A DNA stretch of 64,000 nt from Coprobacillus cateniformis (GTDB taxonomy: Bacteria > Bacillota_I > Bacilli_A > Erysipelotrichales > Coprobacillaceae): assembly GCF_009767585.1 (NCBI RefSeq), contig NZ_WSNW01000001.1, positions 1,146,090 to 1,210,089 of the forward strand, read 5' to 3'. The position numbers were made by a program, and so were the translations under genes. The notes beneath the pieces were generated by a model. That model had not been told where the DNA came from. It was given only the letters and a program-made list of their open reading frames with translations, and ran no database searches. Of this stretch, positions 27,283 to 35,377 are shown piece after piece. The number at the start of each line of letters is the position of its first letter. Positions within the stretch are counted from its first letter, which is position 1.

Positions 27283-29973
27283 CTAGTTTAATGTGTGGTC
27301 ATCCTGTTTATGACCCATTGCTAATTTCTTTTGCATGATCTTCTGCTTCAGTTTTCTTTCTGTTCCTGCAAGCGGATGATTGTTAATTGGCATCTGACTT
27401 TGAAAAATGCGACTCACATGATGAAAAAATCTTGATGCCATTAGTGCCAGTGGCTGATGATAAAAGTCATTCATATGTTCTAATAGGTATTGAGCATATT
27501 CATTTCCCTGCTGTGCAGATTTTTGAAGATACTCAACTGCAAGTTTCTCATCCTGTTCAACATCTTTTCCAAATAAAAAAAGTTTGCCTAGCATATACTG
27601 AGCAAACTGATTATTGTTTGATTCTGCAGTTTTTAGATAATTGATAGCTTTATCAATATCTTTTTCTATTTTTTGACCTTCTATAAGTAATTGAGCCATT
27701 TTGATAAGTGCAGGTTCAAATTGTTTATCACAAGCCATCTTTAAATAGTGAAGACTTAAATCATGATTTTGAGTTTCTTCATAGATTTGAAAAAGTTTAT
27801 AAAAGGCATACTCATTATCATCACATAATGAAAGATAATGGATTGCTTTTTCGGTATCCTTTTCTATATGTTCTCCACTGCTATATTCTTTTCCTAAGAT
27901 ATAGCAGGCAAGCTGATTATCTGATTCTTCCAGCCATTTCATGGCTCTAGGAATATTTTCATAGTCATCTTCCTGTAGATAAATTTGTGCAAGCAGTAAT
28001 TTAGCATTCTCATTTTCAAGACTGACTGCCTTTTCAAGATAAGAGATTGCCTTATCAATGTCTTTTTCACATCCTTTTCCTTTCAATGTCATCATTCCAA
28101 GTCTATAGAGAAGATTATCATCTTCCTGTTTTTCAATCATTTCTTGAAATGAATGATAGGCTTTTTTATAATGGCAACTGGCTAAATATTCATCTTTTTC
28201 ACATCCGATTCCATAATCATAATGTCTTGCAAGTTCATAGTTTCCATAAACATTTCCATTTGTTGCTGACTGTTTAAAATAATCAAATGCATTTTCATTA
28301 TTTTGATCAACACCTAGTCCTCTTTGATACATAACTCCCAGTGAATACTGAGCATAGGGATTATCACTCTGTTCAAAATATTCATAGGCTTTCTGATAAT
28401 CAATTTCTGTTCCCATTCCATAAAGGTAATGTTTACCTACTCTATAACTGCAATACGATTTTACAAATTTATTTTCAACTGCTTCATTTAGCAGTTCTTC
28501 AAATCCTTTAAAAGATTTTTCATAAAACTGATTTGAGAGTTCTTCTTTTTGATTAACTGCATACAGTTTTCCAAGCAATGCATAGGCAAGAACATTATTT
28601 CGTTGACACTCCATTTTCAACAGTTCTTCAGCTTTTTTGATATCCTGCTCCTGATTCCCATTTCCATAAAAGTATTCAACAGCACTTTTATAATCACTTG
28701 TCCACTCAAGTATAAATCCATTTGCAGTTGAACCTTTATTGTTTGTATCCTCAACATCTTCTATATCATTGTCATTAAATAATTGACTGTCATCTTCTGT
28801 TTCTTGAATTTCCTGAAAATCAAATATCTCATTCGTTTGGAAAGACATCACTTCTTTCAAAATCATATTTTTGATGCTCCTGAACTCTTTTTGTTCAAGC
28901 AATGGTAATCTCTCTAACAGTTCATCTTTATATGTTGAATGGATATCCTGCTTATATATTAGCCACTGCTCGTAAAGCTGTTGAAGATATTCATTTTTTT
29001 CCATCTCCCTCAAGATATCATTAATGATCTGTTTGGACTCTTTAGGAATATATGCAAAAGCAAGTCTTCCATGATAATTTTCCAGACTTGTCTTTAATTC
29101 CATGATTTTACGAAATATATAATCATTATCTATATGACTGACTTCTATTCCCTGTAACATCTTTTTCACAATATCCTGGCTGTATTTTTTAAGTTCATTT
29201 CGTATTTCTGTTTGTTCGCTATAGGTCTGTATCAGATCCTGTTTAAAAATCTCTTTCGCAAATATCCCTCTTATTTTTTCAATACCCTGTTTTGTGACAA
29301 ATCCTTCTTTAACATCAGTTGAATAAACGATCATATGAATATGTGGATGATGTCCTTCATTATGAAAAGCAGCATACCATTTGAGATGATTAACATCAAT
29401 TTTCATGGCTTCTGCCAGTTCATTTCTTTTGCTTTGACATAAACTCATCCAGTTTTGTACATGATCATATCCTAATCTTGAAGCATCTTCTCTCTTTAAA
29501 GAAATAATATGTGTCCATACATTTCCTTCATGTTTTCCTACTTCATCAATAACATCTTTTAAATGAACTTCATAGCCGTGATCACTGAATAGACCATGTT
29601 CTCCCAGCTTTTCAACACGTGGTCTATGGGAAATATAATCAACATAATTTTCTTTTGTTGCTATATCATGGATGTTGCTGTCAATAACAGAGGAAATCAA
29701 CTCACTTGCATTTTCTCTGTTGGGATTTGAAGTATAATCATCATATTCAAACATCTTCTTTGCTTCTGGATAATCTTTCATCAACTGACTGATCAGTTGT
29801 TTTTGTTTTGTAGTTGCTGGCTTATCTCCATGATCACTTTTGTATTTTTCCACACCTTCTCTTGTTGCAATATATTGAACATAATATTCCTTATGTGCTT
29901 TTCCTTTGATATAGCCAGTCTTGACAATAATTCTTGGTATCTTTAGCACCTCCCAAATAAAAAGAACCACCAT
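27283..29973 (-). CDS. MOBP-type relaxase fused to Sel1-like repeats
   Basis: Residues about 10-330 form the relaxase: PRIIVKTGYIKGKAHKEYYVQYIATREG at the N-terminus and the three-histidine motif HNEGHHPHIHMIVYS (His204, 209-213). It nicks and covalently binds DNA at oriT. From about residue 455 to 860 there are roughly ten Sel1-like repeats of about 36 residues (for example AQYSLGVMYQRGLGVDQNNENAFDYF). These are protein-protein interaction scaffolds, so this fusion may anchor the relaxosome. The in-frame ATG at 29973 lacks a ribosome site; a GGGAGGTG lies just before an ATA codon at about residue 12, so the true start is uncertain. Confidence 0.87.
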   Translation of the reverse strand: MVVLFIWEVLKIPRIIVKTGYIKGKAHKEYYVQYIATREGVEKYKSDHGDKPATTKQKQLISQLMKDYPEAKKMFEYDDYTSNPNRENASELISSVIDSNIHDIATKENYVDYISHRPRVEKLGEHGLFSDHGYEVHLKDVIDEVGKHEGNVWTHIISLKREDASRLGYDHVQNWMSLCQSKRNELAEAMKIDVNHLKWYAAFHNEGHHPHIHMIVYSTDVKEGFVTKQGIEKIRGIFAKEIFKQDLIQTYSEQTEIRNELKKYSQDIVKKMLQGIEVSHIDNDYIFRKIMELKTSLENYHGRLAFAYIPKESKQIINDILREMEKNEYLQQLYEQWLIYKQDIHSTYKDELLERLPLLEQKEFRSIKNMILKEVMSFQTNEIFDFQEIQETEDDSQLFNDNDIEDVEDTNNKGSTANGFILEWTSDYKSAVEYFYGNGNQEQDIKKAEELLKMECQRNNVLAYALLGKLYAVNQKEELSNQFYEKSFKGFEELLNEAVENKFVKSYCSYRVGKHYLYGMGTEIDYQKAYEYFEQSDNPYAQYSLGVMYQRGLGVDQNNENAFDYFKQSATNGNVYGNYELARHYDYGIGCEKDEYLASCHYKKAYHSFQEMIEKQEDDNLLYRLGMMTLKGKGCEKDIDKAISYLEKAVSLENENAKLLLAQIYLQEDDYENIPRAMKWLEESDNQLACYILGKEYSSGEHIEKDTEKAIHYLSLCDDNEYAFYKLFQIYEETQNHDLSLHYLKMACDKQFEPALIKMAQLLIEGQKIEKDIDKAINYLKTAESNNNQFAQYMLGKLFLFGKDVEQDEKLAVEYLQKSAQQGNEYAQYLLEHMNDFYHQPLALMASRFFHHVSRIFQSQMPINNHPLAGTERKLKQKIMQKKLAMGHKQDDHTLN

Positions 29974-29994
29974 GAAGATGATCCTTTACCTACA

Positions 29995-30279
29995 TTATTC
30001 TCTTTTCATAACAGCCATTGCAATATCATAGCCTATATAAAATCCCTGTTTAAAAAAACAGTACATTTCTTCATTAGTGACTCCAGACCCTGCACTTATA
30101 AATGCATCATCAATATCTTTTGCTTCCTTTTCTCCATATTTTTCTATTAATGCTTCAATGATTTTTTGATGCATTTCATCTAGCATTTCGCTATCTTTTT
30201 TGATGAGTTCTCTATTAGGACATACGTGATCCATAGGAATAAGATTTCCCATATAGATTGTTCTTAAAATATCATCCAT
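29995..30279 (-). CDS. Small acidic ICE protein, DUF6809-like (copy 1)
   Basis: A 94-aa protein with alternating acidic and basic helices (DSEMLDEMHQKIIEALIEKYGEKEAKDI) and a C-terminal FFKQGFYIGYDIAMAVM. It resembles the upstream 98-aa protein in layout, with a shared F..G...G pattern near the C-terminus; both look like the small DUF6809 proteins of Firmicute ICEs. Function unknown. Confidence 0.6.
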   Translation of the reverse strand: MDDILRTIYMGNLIPMDHVCPNRELIKKDSEMLDEMHQKIIEALIEKYGEKEAKDIDDAFISAGSGVTNEEMYCFFKQGFYIGYDIAMAVMKRE

Positions 30280-30568
30280 ACTTTAGACCATATAGCTGAT
30301 TGATATCAGCTTCCTTGATTTCATCATATAATTGAACTCCACATCTGACTCCCTGAACAAAGTAATCGAAGGACTGCATTGAATCACAATTAGATTGTTC
30401 GTCTAGTGCCTGCCTAATCAAAACAAGATCATCTTCATGAAAATGTTTTTCTAATTGCTTTTCAATTTCAAGCATCTTTTCATACTGTTCCTCAACCTCT
30501 TTTCTTTCATAAAAACTGGGTGAATGGTTCATCCATTGTGAACATAAACATTCCAAAATCTTTTCCAT
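30272..30568 (-). CDS. Small acidic ICE protein, DUF6809-like (copy 2)
   Basis: I start at the ATG at 30568 after an AGAGGAG site. The 98-aa protein has the same architecture as its downstream neighbour (helices, then FDYFVQGVRCGVQLYDEI) and overlaps it by 8 bp, indicating coupled translation of a diverged tandem pair. Function unknown. Confidence 0.6.
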   Translation of the reverse strand: MEKILECLCSQWMNHSPSFYERKEVEEQYEKMLEIEKQLEKHFHEDDLVLIRQALDEQSNCDSMQSFDYFVQGVRCGVQLYDEIKEADINQLYGLKYG

Positions 30569-30636
30569 AACATCTTCTCCTCTCTTTAGCACAACACACT
30601 ACCACACCCATTTTCATTTATCCAGACTTTTCGCAA

Positions 30637-31035
30637 TTAACTTTTCTGATATCTATAGGCATCTTCAAATGTGATCTGTCCTCTTGTCCCATTGACTTCT
30701 TTTGCACATTTTTTTCTGAGCTTTTTTAATGTATCTTCATCCACCTCAGCAGTCGCAGCCAAAATATTCATCAGCATGGAAAGTTCAACTGTATTTTTAT
30801 ATAAAACCTTAGCTATTCTATCTTCTGATGTATGAATGATACCATTCATTGCAGATGAAAGTGCAATAGGAAGATATTGATTTTCATCTGCTGATCTTAT
30901 ATATCCATCATAGAACTTGATGGCTTTTTCAATAAATTCACTTCGACTTCTGCAGTCTGCTCTTTCACTCATTTGATCTAATTCATTCATTACATTTTGA
31001 CTGAGCCATATCGTTGTTCTTTGTTTCTTTTCCAT
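30637..31035 (-). CDS. Ribbon-helix-helix relaxosome accessory protein
   Basis: The N-terminus (RTTIWLSQNVMNELDQMSER, then CRSRSEFIEKAIKFYDGYI) is a CopG/Arc-type ribbon-helix-helix. Such proteins bind oriT and load the relaxase, or repress the operon. It is the gene nearest to the inverted-repeat region at 31.6-31.7 kb, the oriT candidate. The C-terminal 80 residues are helical and family-specific. Confidence 0.75.
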   Translation of the reverse strand: MEKKQRTTIWLSQNVMNELDQMSERADCRSRSEFIEKAIKFYDGYIRSADENQYLPIALSSAMNGIIHTSEDRIAKVLYKNTVELSMLMNILAATAEVDEDTLKKLRKKCAKEVNGTRGQITFEDAYRYQKS

Positions 31036-31113
31036 TCATTCCTCCAATAAAAAAGCCAATCCATTATCAGAAATTGACCTCATCATTTTACTTTTTTTAT
31101 AAAAAATTGTATG

Positions 31114-31142
31114 TTGACTTTCACTTTAGCATAAACTATAAT
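31114..31142 (+). promoter_or_regulatory. Strong promoter of the antisense RNA
   Basis: TTGACT (31114-31119), a 17-bp spacer and TATAAT (31137-31142) form a near-consensus promoter. It has no gene downstream on its strand, only about 100 bp to a strong terminator, as expected for a small regulatory RNA. Confidence 0.8.
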
Positions 31143-31148
31143 GTAAGT

Positions 31149-31246
31149 GAAAAGAGGAACAGCCGATAAGCGGTTATGCCTTGGATTTACAATAGTGAAA
31201 TAACTACCTCACTAGTTGACCAGACACATGAGGTAGTTATTTTTTT
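31149..31246 (+). ncRNA. Antitoxin antisense RNA of a type I toxin-antitoxin system
   Basis: Transcription from the promoter at 31114 should start near 31149 and end at a 13-bp stem (31199-31211 with 31229-31241) followed by a T run ending at 31246. The terminator hairpin overlaps the last codons and stop of the convergent toxin gene. The RNA is thus antisense to the toxin mRNA 3' end, as in the TxpA/RatA and BsrG/SR4 systems. Its 5' part (GGAACAGCC at 31156, GGTTATGCCTTGG at 31172) is nearly the same as the 5' end of the toxin mRNA. Confidence 0.7.
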
Positions 31247-31359
31247 GCTTTATTATCCTTATCAATAATGACAAGAAGCAATTTAACAATCAAACCTATT
31301 AAAGTCACAGTAAATGTTAGTATGCCTAACACTATCATACCTGTTTCATAAGATGTCAT
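31237..31359 (-). CDS. Type I toxin, holin-like hydrophobic peptide (40 aa)
   Basis: A 40-aa peptide starts MTSYETGMIVLGIL, has one long hydrophobic helix and ends IIDKDNKAKK. This is the shape of the putative holin-like toxin group (TxpA/BsrG type), which damages the membrane when overproduced. A GGAGGTGATTA ribosome site precedes the ATG. The 3' end is overlapped by a convergent small RNA. Its long 5' leader (31360-31477) contains a hairpin (CGAAGG-N8-CCTTCG at 31425-31434 region) that may hide the ribosome site. Confidence 0.75.
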   Translation of the reverse strand: MTSYETGMIVLGILTFTVTLIGLIVKLLLVIIDKDNKAKK

Positions 31360-31443
31360 GTTAATCACCTCCGTTTTTCATATTTCTATTCTTTAGAATA
31401 GATATCTATGTTAACGAAGGATTACGTACCTTCGGTCAGACGA

Positions 31444-31489
31444 CCAAGGTATAACCACCTACCGTTATGGCTGTTCCACATGCATTATA
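31444..31489 (-). promoter_or_regulatory. Toxin mRNA promoter and 5' end with long-range pairing segment
   Basis: A TATAAT box (31489-31484) lies 7 bp ahead of GGAACAGCC (31477-31469), the probable 5' end. That segment and GGTTATACCTTGG (31456-31444) are complementary to GGCTGTTCC and CCAAGGCATAACC at the 3' side of the toxin transcript (31156-31184, minus strand). So a read-through toxin mRNA could fold back 5' to 3'. Confidence 0.6.
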
Positions 31490-31519
31490 TCATTTTATAT
31501 TTTATGATTCTACATATTT

Positions 31520-31899
31520 CAGCACAATTTACTCAATGAGCTGATAACGACCACCTTGAAACTCCTTTACAAATAAAGAGTTTCTTTTTTAATGACGCTG
31601 AACTTAACGCACTTTTAAATATAATGACGTCAAAGTTGAATTTCTGGAAACCTCTAGAAATAGCGGGCATTGCCCGATATTGTTGGTTGCATTCGGTGCC
31701 GGCGACGCCGATGCTTTAACCTGCACAAGCACTTTTCATCCAATTTCCACTCTCATATCACAGGCAAAGTAGAAATAAAATCAGTATTTTAACCAATTTC
31801 TTTGACACGTTGCCACACGTCCTCATACTTTTCAATAGGGTATTGTTATCCCCATTTCCCATAAAAATCGCACACGTTTTGAATTATGCGCAAACAGTG
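31520..31899. other. Gene-free region with hairpins, oriT candidate
   Basis: This gap is locally GC-rich for the window. It has consecutive inverted repeats: TTTCTGGA/TCTAGAAA (31641-31660), CGGGC/GCCCG (31664-31676) and GCAT-t-CGG/CCGATGC (31689-31714). It lies between the relaxosome RHH gene and the transfer genes, the usual place for oriT. No nick site can be named from sequence alone. Confidence 0.5.
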
Positions 31900-32142
31900 C
31901 TAATCATTGCCATTGCCTGTTACATTATTTTTAGCTGGCTTTGGCTTTTTAAATGAACCATTTTCCTGTTCTTCCATTTCTTCAATGAAATCTCTTACTT
32001 CTGGTTTCACATTTTTCTTATATAACTGATATAATGCTTCCATCATTTCAGTTTCTAATGTTGTATTCTTTTTCGCAAGAACAGAACGTAATGCTCTGAT
32101 TCTTGAATCTGGATATTTTAATTTGATTTCTATATATTTCAT
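31900..32142 (-). CDS. DUF6103-like ICE protein
   Basis: The ATG at 32142 follows AAAAGGAG. The 80-aa product starts MKYIEIKLKYPDSRIRALRSVL and ends in a lysine/proline-rich tail (KKPKPAKNNVTGNGND). It matches the small DUF6103 proteins seen next to oriT regions of Firmicute ICEs; the middle (TLETEMMEALYQLYKK) resembles an RHH-like helix pair. Function unknown; DNA binding is plausible. Confidence 0.6.
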   Translation of the reverse strand: MKYIEIKLKYPDSRIRALRSVLAKKNTTLETEMMEALYQLYKKNVKPEVRDFIEEMEEQENGSFKKPKPAKNNVTGNGND

Positions 32143-32161
32143 TTTATTTTTCTCCTTTTTA

Positions 32162-32749
32162 TCAGTAACTGTAAAATTCAAATCTCATTTTTCTTTGCAT
32201 TTCTTCTTGAGTATGTTCCTCAATTTCATAAAATTTTTCAGTATATTCTTTGATTTGTTCTTCGTTCAATGAGATGAGTTCTTCTCCACCATCATCTCCT
32301 GCAATAAAAAATGTGCCAGCAATGATATCATGACCAACACACCTATTTGCCTTTAAATTAATAAGTTTTCCTTCCTCGTTACAGACAAGAACAGTATGAT
32401 CATCTAAACCGATTTCTTCGATATCTCCACCTACAATTGTCTGCATAGTTGTTAAATCATTAGTGATTCTTTCAACTCTAGGATGTTTGTCTGGTTCAAC
32501 AACTATAACTTCAATCATTTCATTCTTGTTATTTTCTTTAACAATACTGAAGTGATCTACCTCTGGAATAATGGCTAAACCTCTTCCATTGTCCCATTTG
32601 ACATGGATCTGACCAGCATCATCAACATGCTTGACAGTCCCTAATGTTCCTTCTGGCACAGGATGATAAGGATCATCCATGTGATTAAGTTCTATTCTTG
32701 TTCCCTGAGGATACTGTTCTTTGATCCTTTGAATTTGTTTCTCATTCAT
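32162..32749 (-). CDS. DUF4314-DUF3846 ICE protein
   Basis: The 195-aa protein joins an N-terminal DUF4314 (QYPQGTRIELNHMDDPYHPV and GTLGTVKHVDDAGQIHVKWD; SH3-like barrel) to a DUF3846 part (MIEVIVVEPDKHPRVERITN, then CNEEGKLINLKANR). Both are common in ICE regulatory/cargo segments and of unknown role. DUF4314 domains resemble antirestriction-associated modules, but no function is shown here. Confidence 0.7.
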   Translation of the reverse strand: MNEKQIQRIKEQYPQGTRIELNHMDDPYHPVPEGTLGTVKHVDDAGQIHVKWDNGRGLAIIPEVDHFSIVKENNKNEMIEVIVVEPDKHPRVERITNDLTTMQTIVGGDIEEIGLDDHTVLVCNEEGKLINLKANRCVGHDIIAGTFFIAGDDGGEELISLNEEQIKEYTEKFYEIEEHTQEEMQRKMRFEFYSY

Positions 32750-32774
32750 TTTTGCACCTTCTTTCTTTTTGCTT

Positions 32775-33323
32775 CTACATCATCATTTCAAACAGCGAAA
32801 TTTGTCTTTCTTCTTCCATATTGATTTCACGTAGATTTTCATAGGCTTTCTCAAATTCCTTCATTTTATAATCTGAATTTTTGGATAATCTTCTCATGCC
32901 AACAAGATCATCTTCCTTTATAGCCTCATCCAGATACTGTATTAAACATAGTACACTTCCTATTCCAGTTTCCAGCAATTGATTTTTATCAAGATAATAA
33001 CTGGCATTTTTGAGTTCTTCCAGATAGAAGTAGCTATTGAACATATCTAATACTTCTTTTGCCTTTTCTCGTATTTTATCTGGTTTTGCCATGTAATCAT
33101 CATCTATTTTCTTGGGTGTCATTCTGTAATAAACATCTGGATAATCTTCTACTGAAAATACTTCTTCTATGTTTCTTTTGGCGATAATGATATGATTTCT
33201 TATCAGATTAAGATTGACTCCATCAGCCCATAAGGGATCATTACATCCATTTTCCAGCACTTCATCATAATGCTGGAATCTTTCTTCTAATATTCCAGTG
33301 AGCTTTAATTTTTCTTTTTCCAT
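32775..33323 (-). CDS. Hypothetical ICE protein, 182 aa
   Basis: I do not recognise this protein. It is helical and acidic, with WADGVNLNLIRNHIIIAKRNIEE near the N-terminus and RQISLFEMMM at the C-terminus. It follows an equally unknown 144-aa gene after at most 9 bp, so they are translated together. Such proteins often lie between the NlpC/P60 hydrolase and oriT genes in this ICE type. Confidence 0.5.
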   Translation of the reverse strand: MEKEKLKLTGILEERFQHYDEVLENGCNDPLWADGVNLNLIRNHIIIAKRNIEEVFSVEDYPDVYYRMTPKKIDDDYMAKPDKIREKAKEVLDMFNSYFYLEELKNASYYLDKNQLLETGIGSVLCLIQYLDEAIKEDDLVGMRRLSKNSDYKMKEFEKAYENLREINMEEERQISLFEMMM

Positions 33324-33332
33324 CTTCAACAC

Positions 33333-33767
33333 CTAAAAGATATGACCTTGAAAAGAAACATTTTGTTCTGATTCTTTGAGTGAATCCACTATATCATTTT
33401 CAATCATTTCCTGACCAAAGGCTTCTTTTATAAATCTTTCAACCTTTTTGATTGGTTTTTCCTCTATTGAATCATCAATCATCTCATTCAGCTTTGAAGC
33501 AATCTGATTGATAATCTTCTGTCCTTCATAACTGGTTCTTGCAGTTTCAGAAAGTTCAGGAAGAATTTGATGAATGAACTGTCCTTTCGTATCAAACATG
33601 ATTTCATTGCTTCTTAACTTTATAATAACCAGATCTGCATATTTCCCAGCATTCTGAACAAAGTTATTGATTTCCTTTGAATTCAATCGGCAATAGGTAT
33701 CATAATTTCCTTTTACAACACCAAGATATGTTCCTCTCATATATTTTTCTAATTGTTTATCTGTCAT
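33333..33767 (-). CDS. Hypothetical ICE protein, 144 aa
   Basis: A helical protein with no motif I can assign (MTDKQLEKYMRGTYLGVVKGNYDTY at the start). It begins 3 bp after the peptidoglycan hydrolase gene stop and is part of the same transcript. Confidence 0.5.
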   Translation of the reverse strand: MTDKQLEKYMRGTYLGVVKGNYDTYCRLNSKEINNFVQNAGKYADLVIIKLRSNEIMFDTKGQFIHQILPELSETARTSYEGQKIINQIASKLNEMIDDSIEEKPIKKVERFIKEAFGQEMIENDIVDSLKESEQNVSFQGHIF

Positions 33768-33770
33768 TAT

Positions 33771-34865
33771 TTATCTTCCTTCCATTATATTTAATCTGTA
33801 ATATCCACTCCAATAAGACACAGTATTAACTGCAACATTATTGTCATGTGAATTTTCATGTATCCATACCATCTCACCTTTTTCATTTCTTCCTGCATAA
33901 ATTCCTACATGAGTTGTATTGCCCTGCCTATCCATAAGGAATGCCAGATCACCAGGTAATAATTCTCCTGCTGATATTTTTTTACACATTTTGATCTGAC
34001 CAGTTGTATTGGTATTCCCTAGATTGTTGTTCATCACTGTCCAGTAGACCCAGTCCACAAAGTGCGAACAGTCCAGTCCTTTTCTGTTTCTTCCTTTATA
34101 ATCTGGTGTTATAACTGTACCAAAGTGATTGCCTTCATATCCTGCACAGCTTGCAGCCCCACCCCAGTAATATGGAATTTTCCCAACTGCATCGCCAGCC
34201 TGTAAAACAATATTCTTTCTTAATTCACTTGTTCCTTCAGGAAGACTTTTTAACAGTTTATCCATTTCTTCTTTAGATAATGTTGTCACTGTTCCACCAT
34301 TATTTCCTATCAGTCCACCATAGACTCTTTCCATTGCTTCTCTTGTATCATCATTTAGGGTCATTGATAAATTGGATTCCAAATGAGAATAGATCGTCGA
34401 GTTCACAGAAGTAGGTACAATTTTTTTAACTTCATTTTCATTGGATTCTATCGTAAAGCTCTTCACCCAAAGCGTTCCCTTATTTTCATCGAAGTTCATC
34501 TTCTGTTTGGAAAACATCAATCCTATAAAATATCCTTTAACCTGATAGGCGTTGAGGGTTGCTCCATTTGTAAATGTCTGATTGGTTTCATTCATTTTTG
34601 TATCAATCAGTGATAGTCCATGTTGAACATCATTGATGAATTGAGCCTGTTCTCCCTGAAATTCTGTGATGGGATTTCCTTCAAATAAATCAGTGACGAT
34701 ATTCTGATTAAAATTGATCCCATCAGAAAAGATTGCACCTATAAGCACAGTGATTGCAACAAAAAGTGATATAATGGCTATCACAGCACCCTTTCCTATT
34801 TTTCCTATGGTACTATCCTTATTTCCAACAAATACTGCTAGAAGTTTCGCTAATTTAACACTCAT
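33771..34865 (-). CDS. Conjugative NlpC/P60 peptidoglycan hydrolase
   Basis: The 364-aa protein has an N-terminal membrane segment (KGAVIAIISLFVAITVLIGAIF), a VirB8-like or linker middle, and a C-terminal NlpC/P60 domain. The catalytic Cys is in GLDCSHFVDWVYW and the His in TTHVGIYAG. It would open the cell wall for the transfer channel, like the VirB1/ORF14-type hydrolases of Tn916 and Tn1549. It overlaps the GGCT gene by one base. Confidence 0.88.
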   Translation of the reverse strand: MSVKLAKLLAVFVGNKDSTIGKIGKGAVIAIISLFVAITVLIGAIFSDGINFNQNIVTDLFEGNPITEFQGEQAQFINDVQHGLSLIDTKMNETNQTFTNGATLNAYQVKGYFIGLMFSKQKMNFDENKGTLWVKSFTIESNENEVKKIVPTSVNSTIYSHLESNLSMTLNDDTREAMERVYGGLIGNNGGTVTTLSKEEMDKLLKSLPEGTSELRKNIVLQAGDAVGKIPYYWGGAASCAGYEGNHFGTVITPDYKGRNRKGLDCSHFVDWVYWTVMNNNLGNTNTTGQIKMCKKISAGELLPGDLAFLMDRQGNTTHVGIYAGRNEKGEMVWIHENSHDNNVAVNTVSYWSGYYRLNIMEGR

Positions 34866-35362
34866 TATGGTCTGATATCCTTATATCCTAATGGATACTT
34901 CTCTTTGATTTCCATTTCTTCAACAATTTCACTGATTTCCTTAACAGCGTTATCAAGATACTTCATATCCAAATGACAGTCTTTATATCCCTGTCTAATG
35001 ATATTGAGATAATACTGGCTTGGTATTCCGTAATCAAAGCCATCATTCATTACATAGACCATAGCTTCATCTTTGATATTTTGACTATGAATCGTCATAT
35101 GTTTTTTCGTATAAAGATTTGGAAATCCCTCATAGATATCTAAATATTTTTCATCCCTTTCTGATATTTCAAATATACCAACAGGAACTTTTTCTCCAAG
35201 ACATGGTTCTACAGTCGCAACTGCATTATGTCTATTGTTGCTTCTAAACAGCAATTGATAATTATTCAGCATCCCTGTTCCTATGAGTTTGGAATCTGGA
35301 CATCTCATTTTCATCTGTTCAAGATTAAGATTGCTTCCATAAGCTATATAATACTTTTTCAT
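34865..35362 (-). CDS. Gamma-glutamylcyclotransferase-like protein
   Basis: The YGSN glycine-rich loop at the N-terminus (IAYGSNLNLEQM) and a glutamate in the DIYEGFP segment mark the GGCT/AIG2 fold, which cyclises gamma-glutamyl amines. It lies directly next to an amidoligase gene. Amidoligase plus GGCT pairs have been described in mobile elements as make-and-break systems for gamma-glutamyl conjugates. In an ICE this may modify peptidoglycan peptides or pilus proteins. Confidence 0.85.
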   Translation of the reverse strand: MKKYYIAYGSNLNLEQMKMRCPDSKLIGTGMLNNYQLLFRSNNRHNAVATVEPCLGEKVPVGIFEISERDEKYLDIYEGFPNLYTKKHMTIHSQNIKDEAMVYVMNDGFDYGIPSQYYLNIIRQGYKDCHLDMKYLDNAVKEISEIVEEMEIKEKYPLGYKDIRP

Positions 35363-35377
35363 AACGATACCTCCTCT

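Noticed and set aside
31147..31477. Par/Fst-type arrangement with complementary 5' ends of both RNAs
   Set aside because: The repeats are inverted in DNA, so the two RNAs have identical, not complementary, 5' ends; the antisense contact is at the toxin 3' side.
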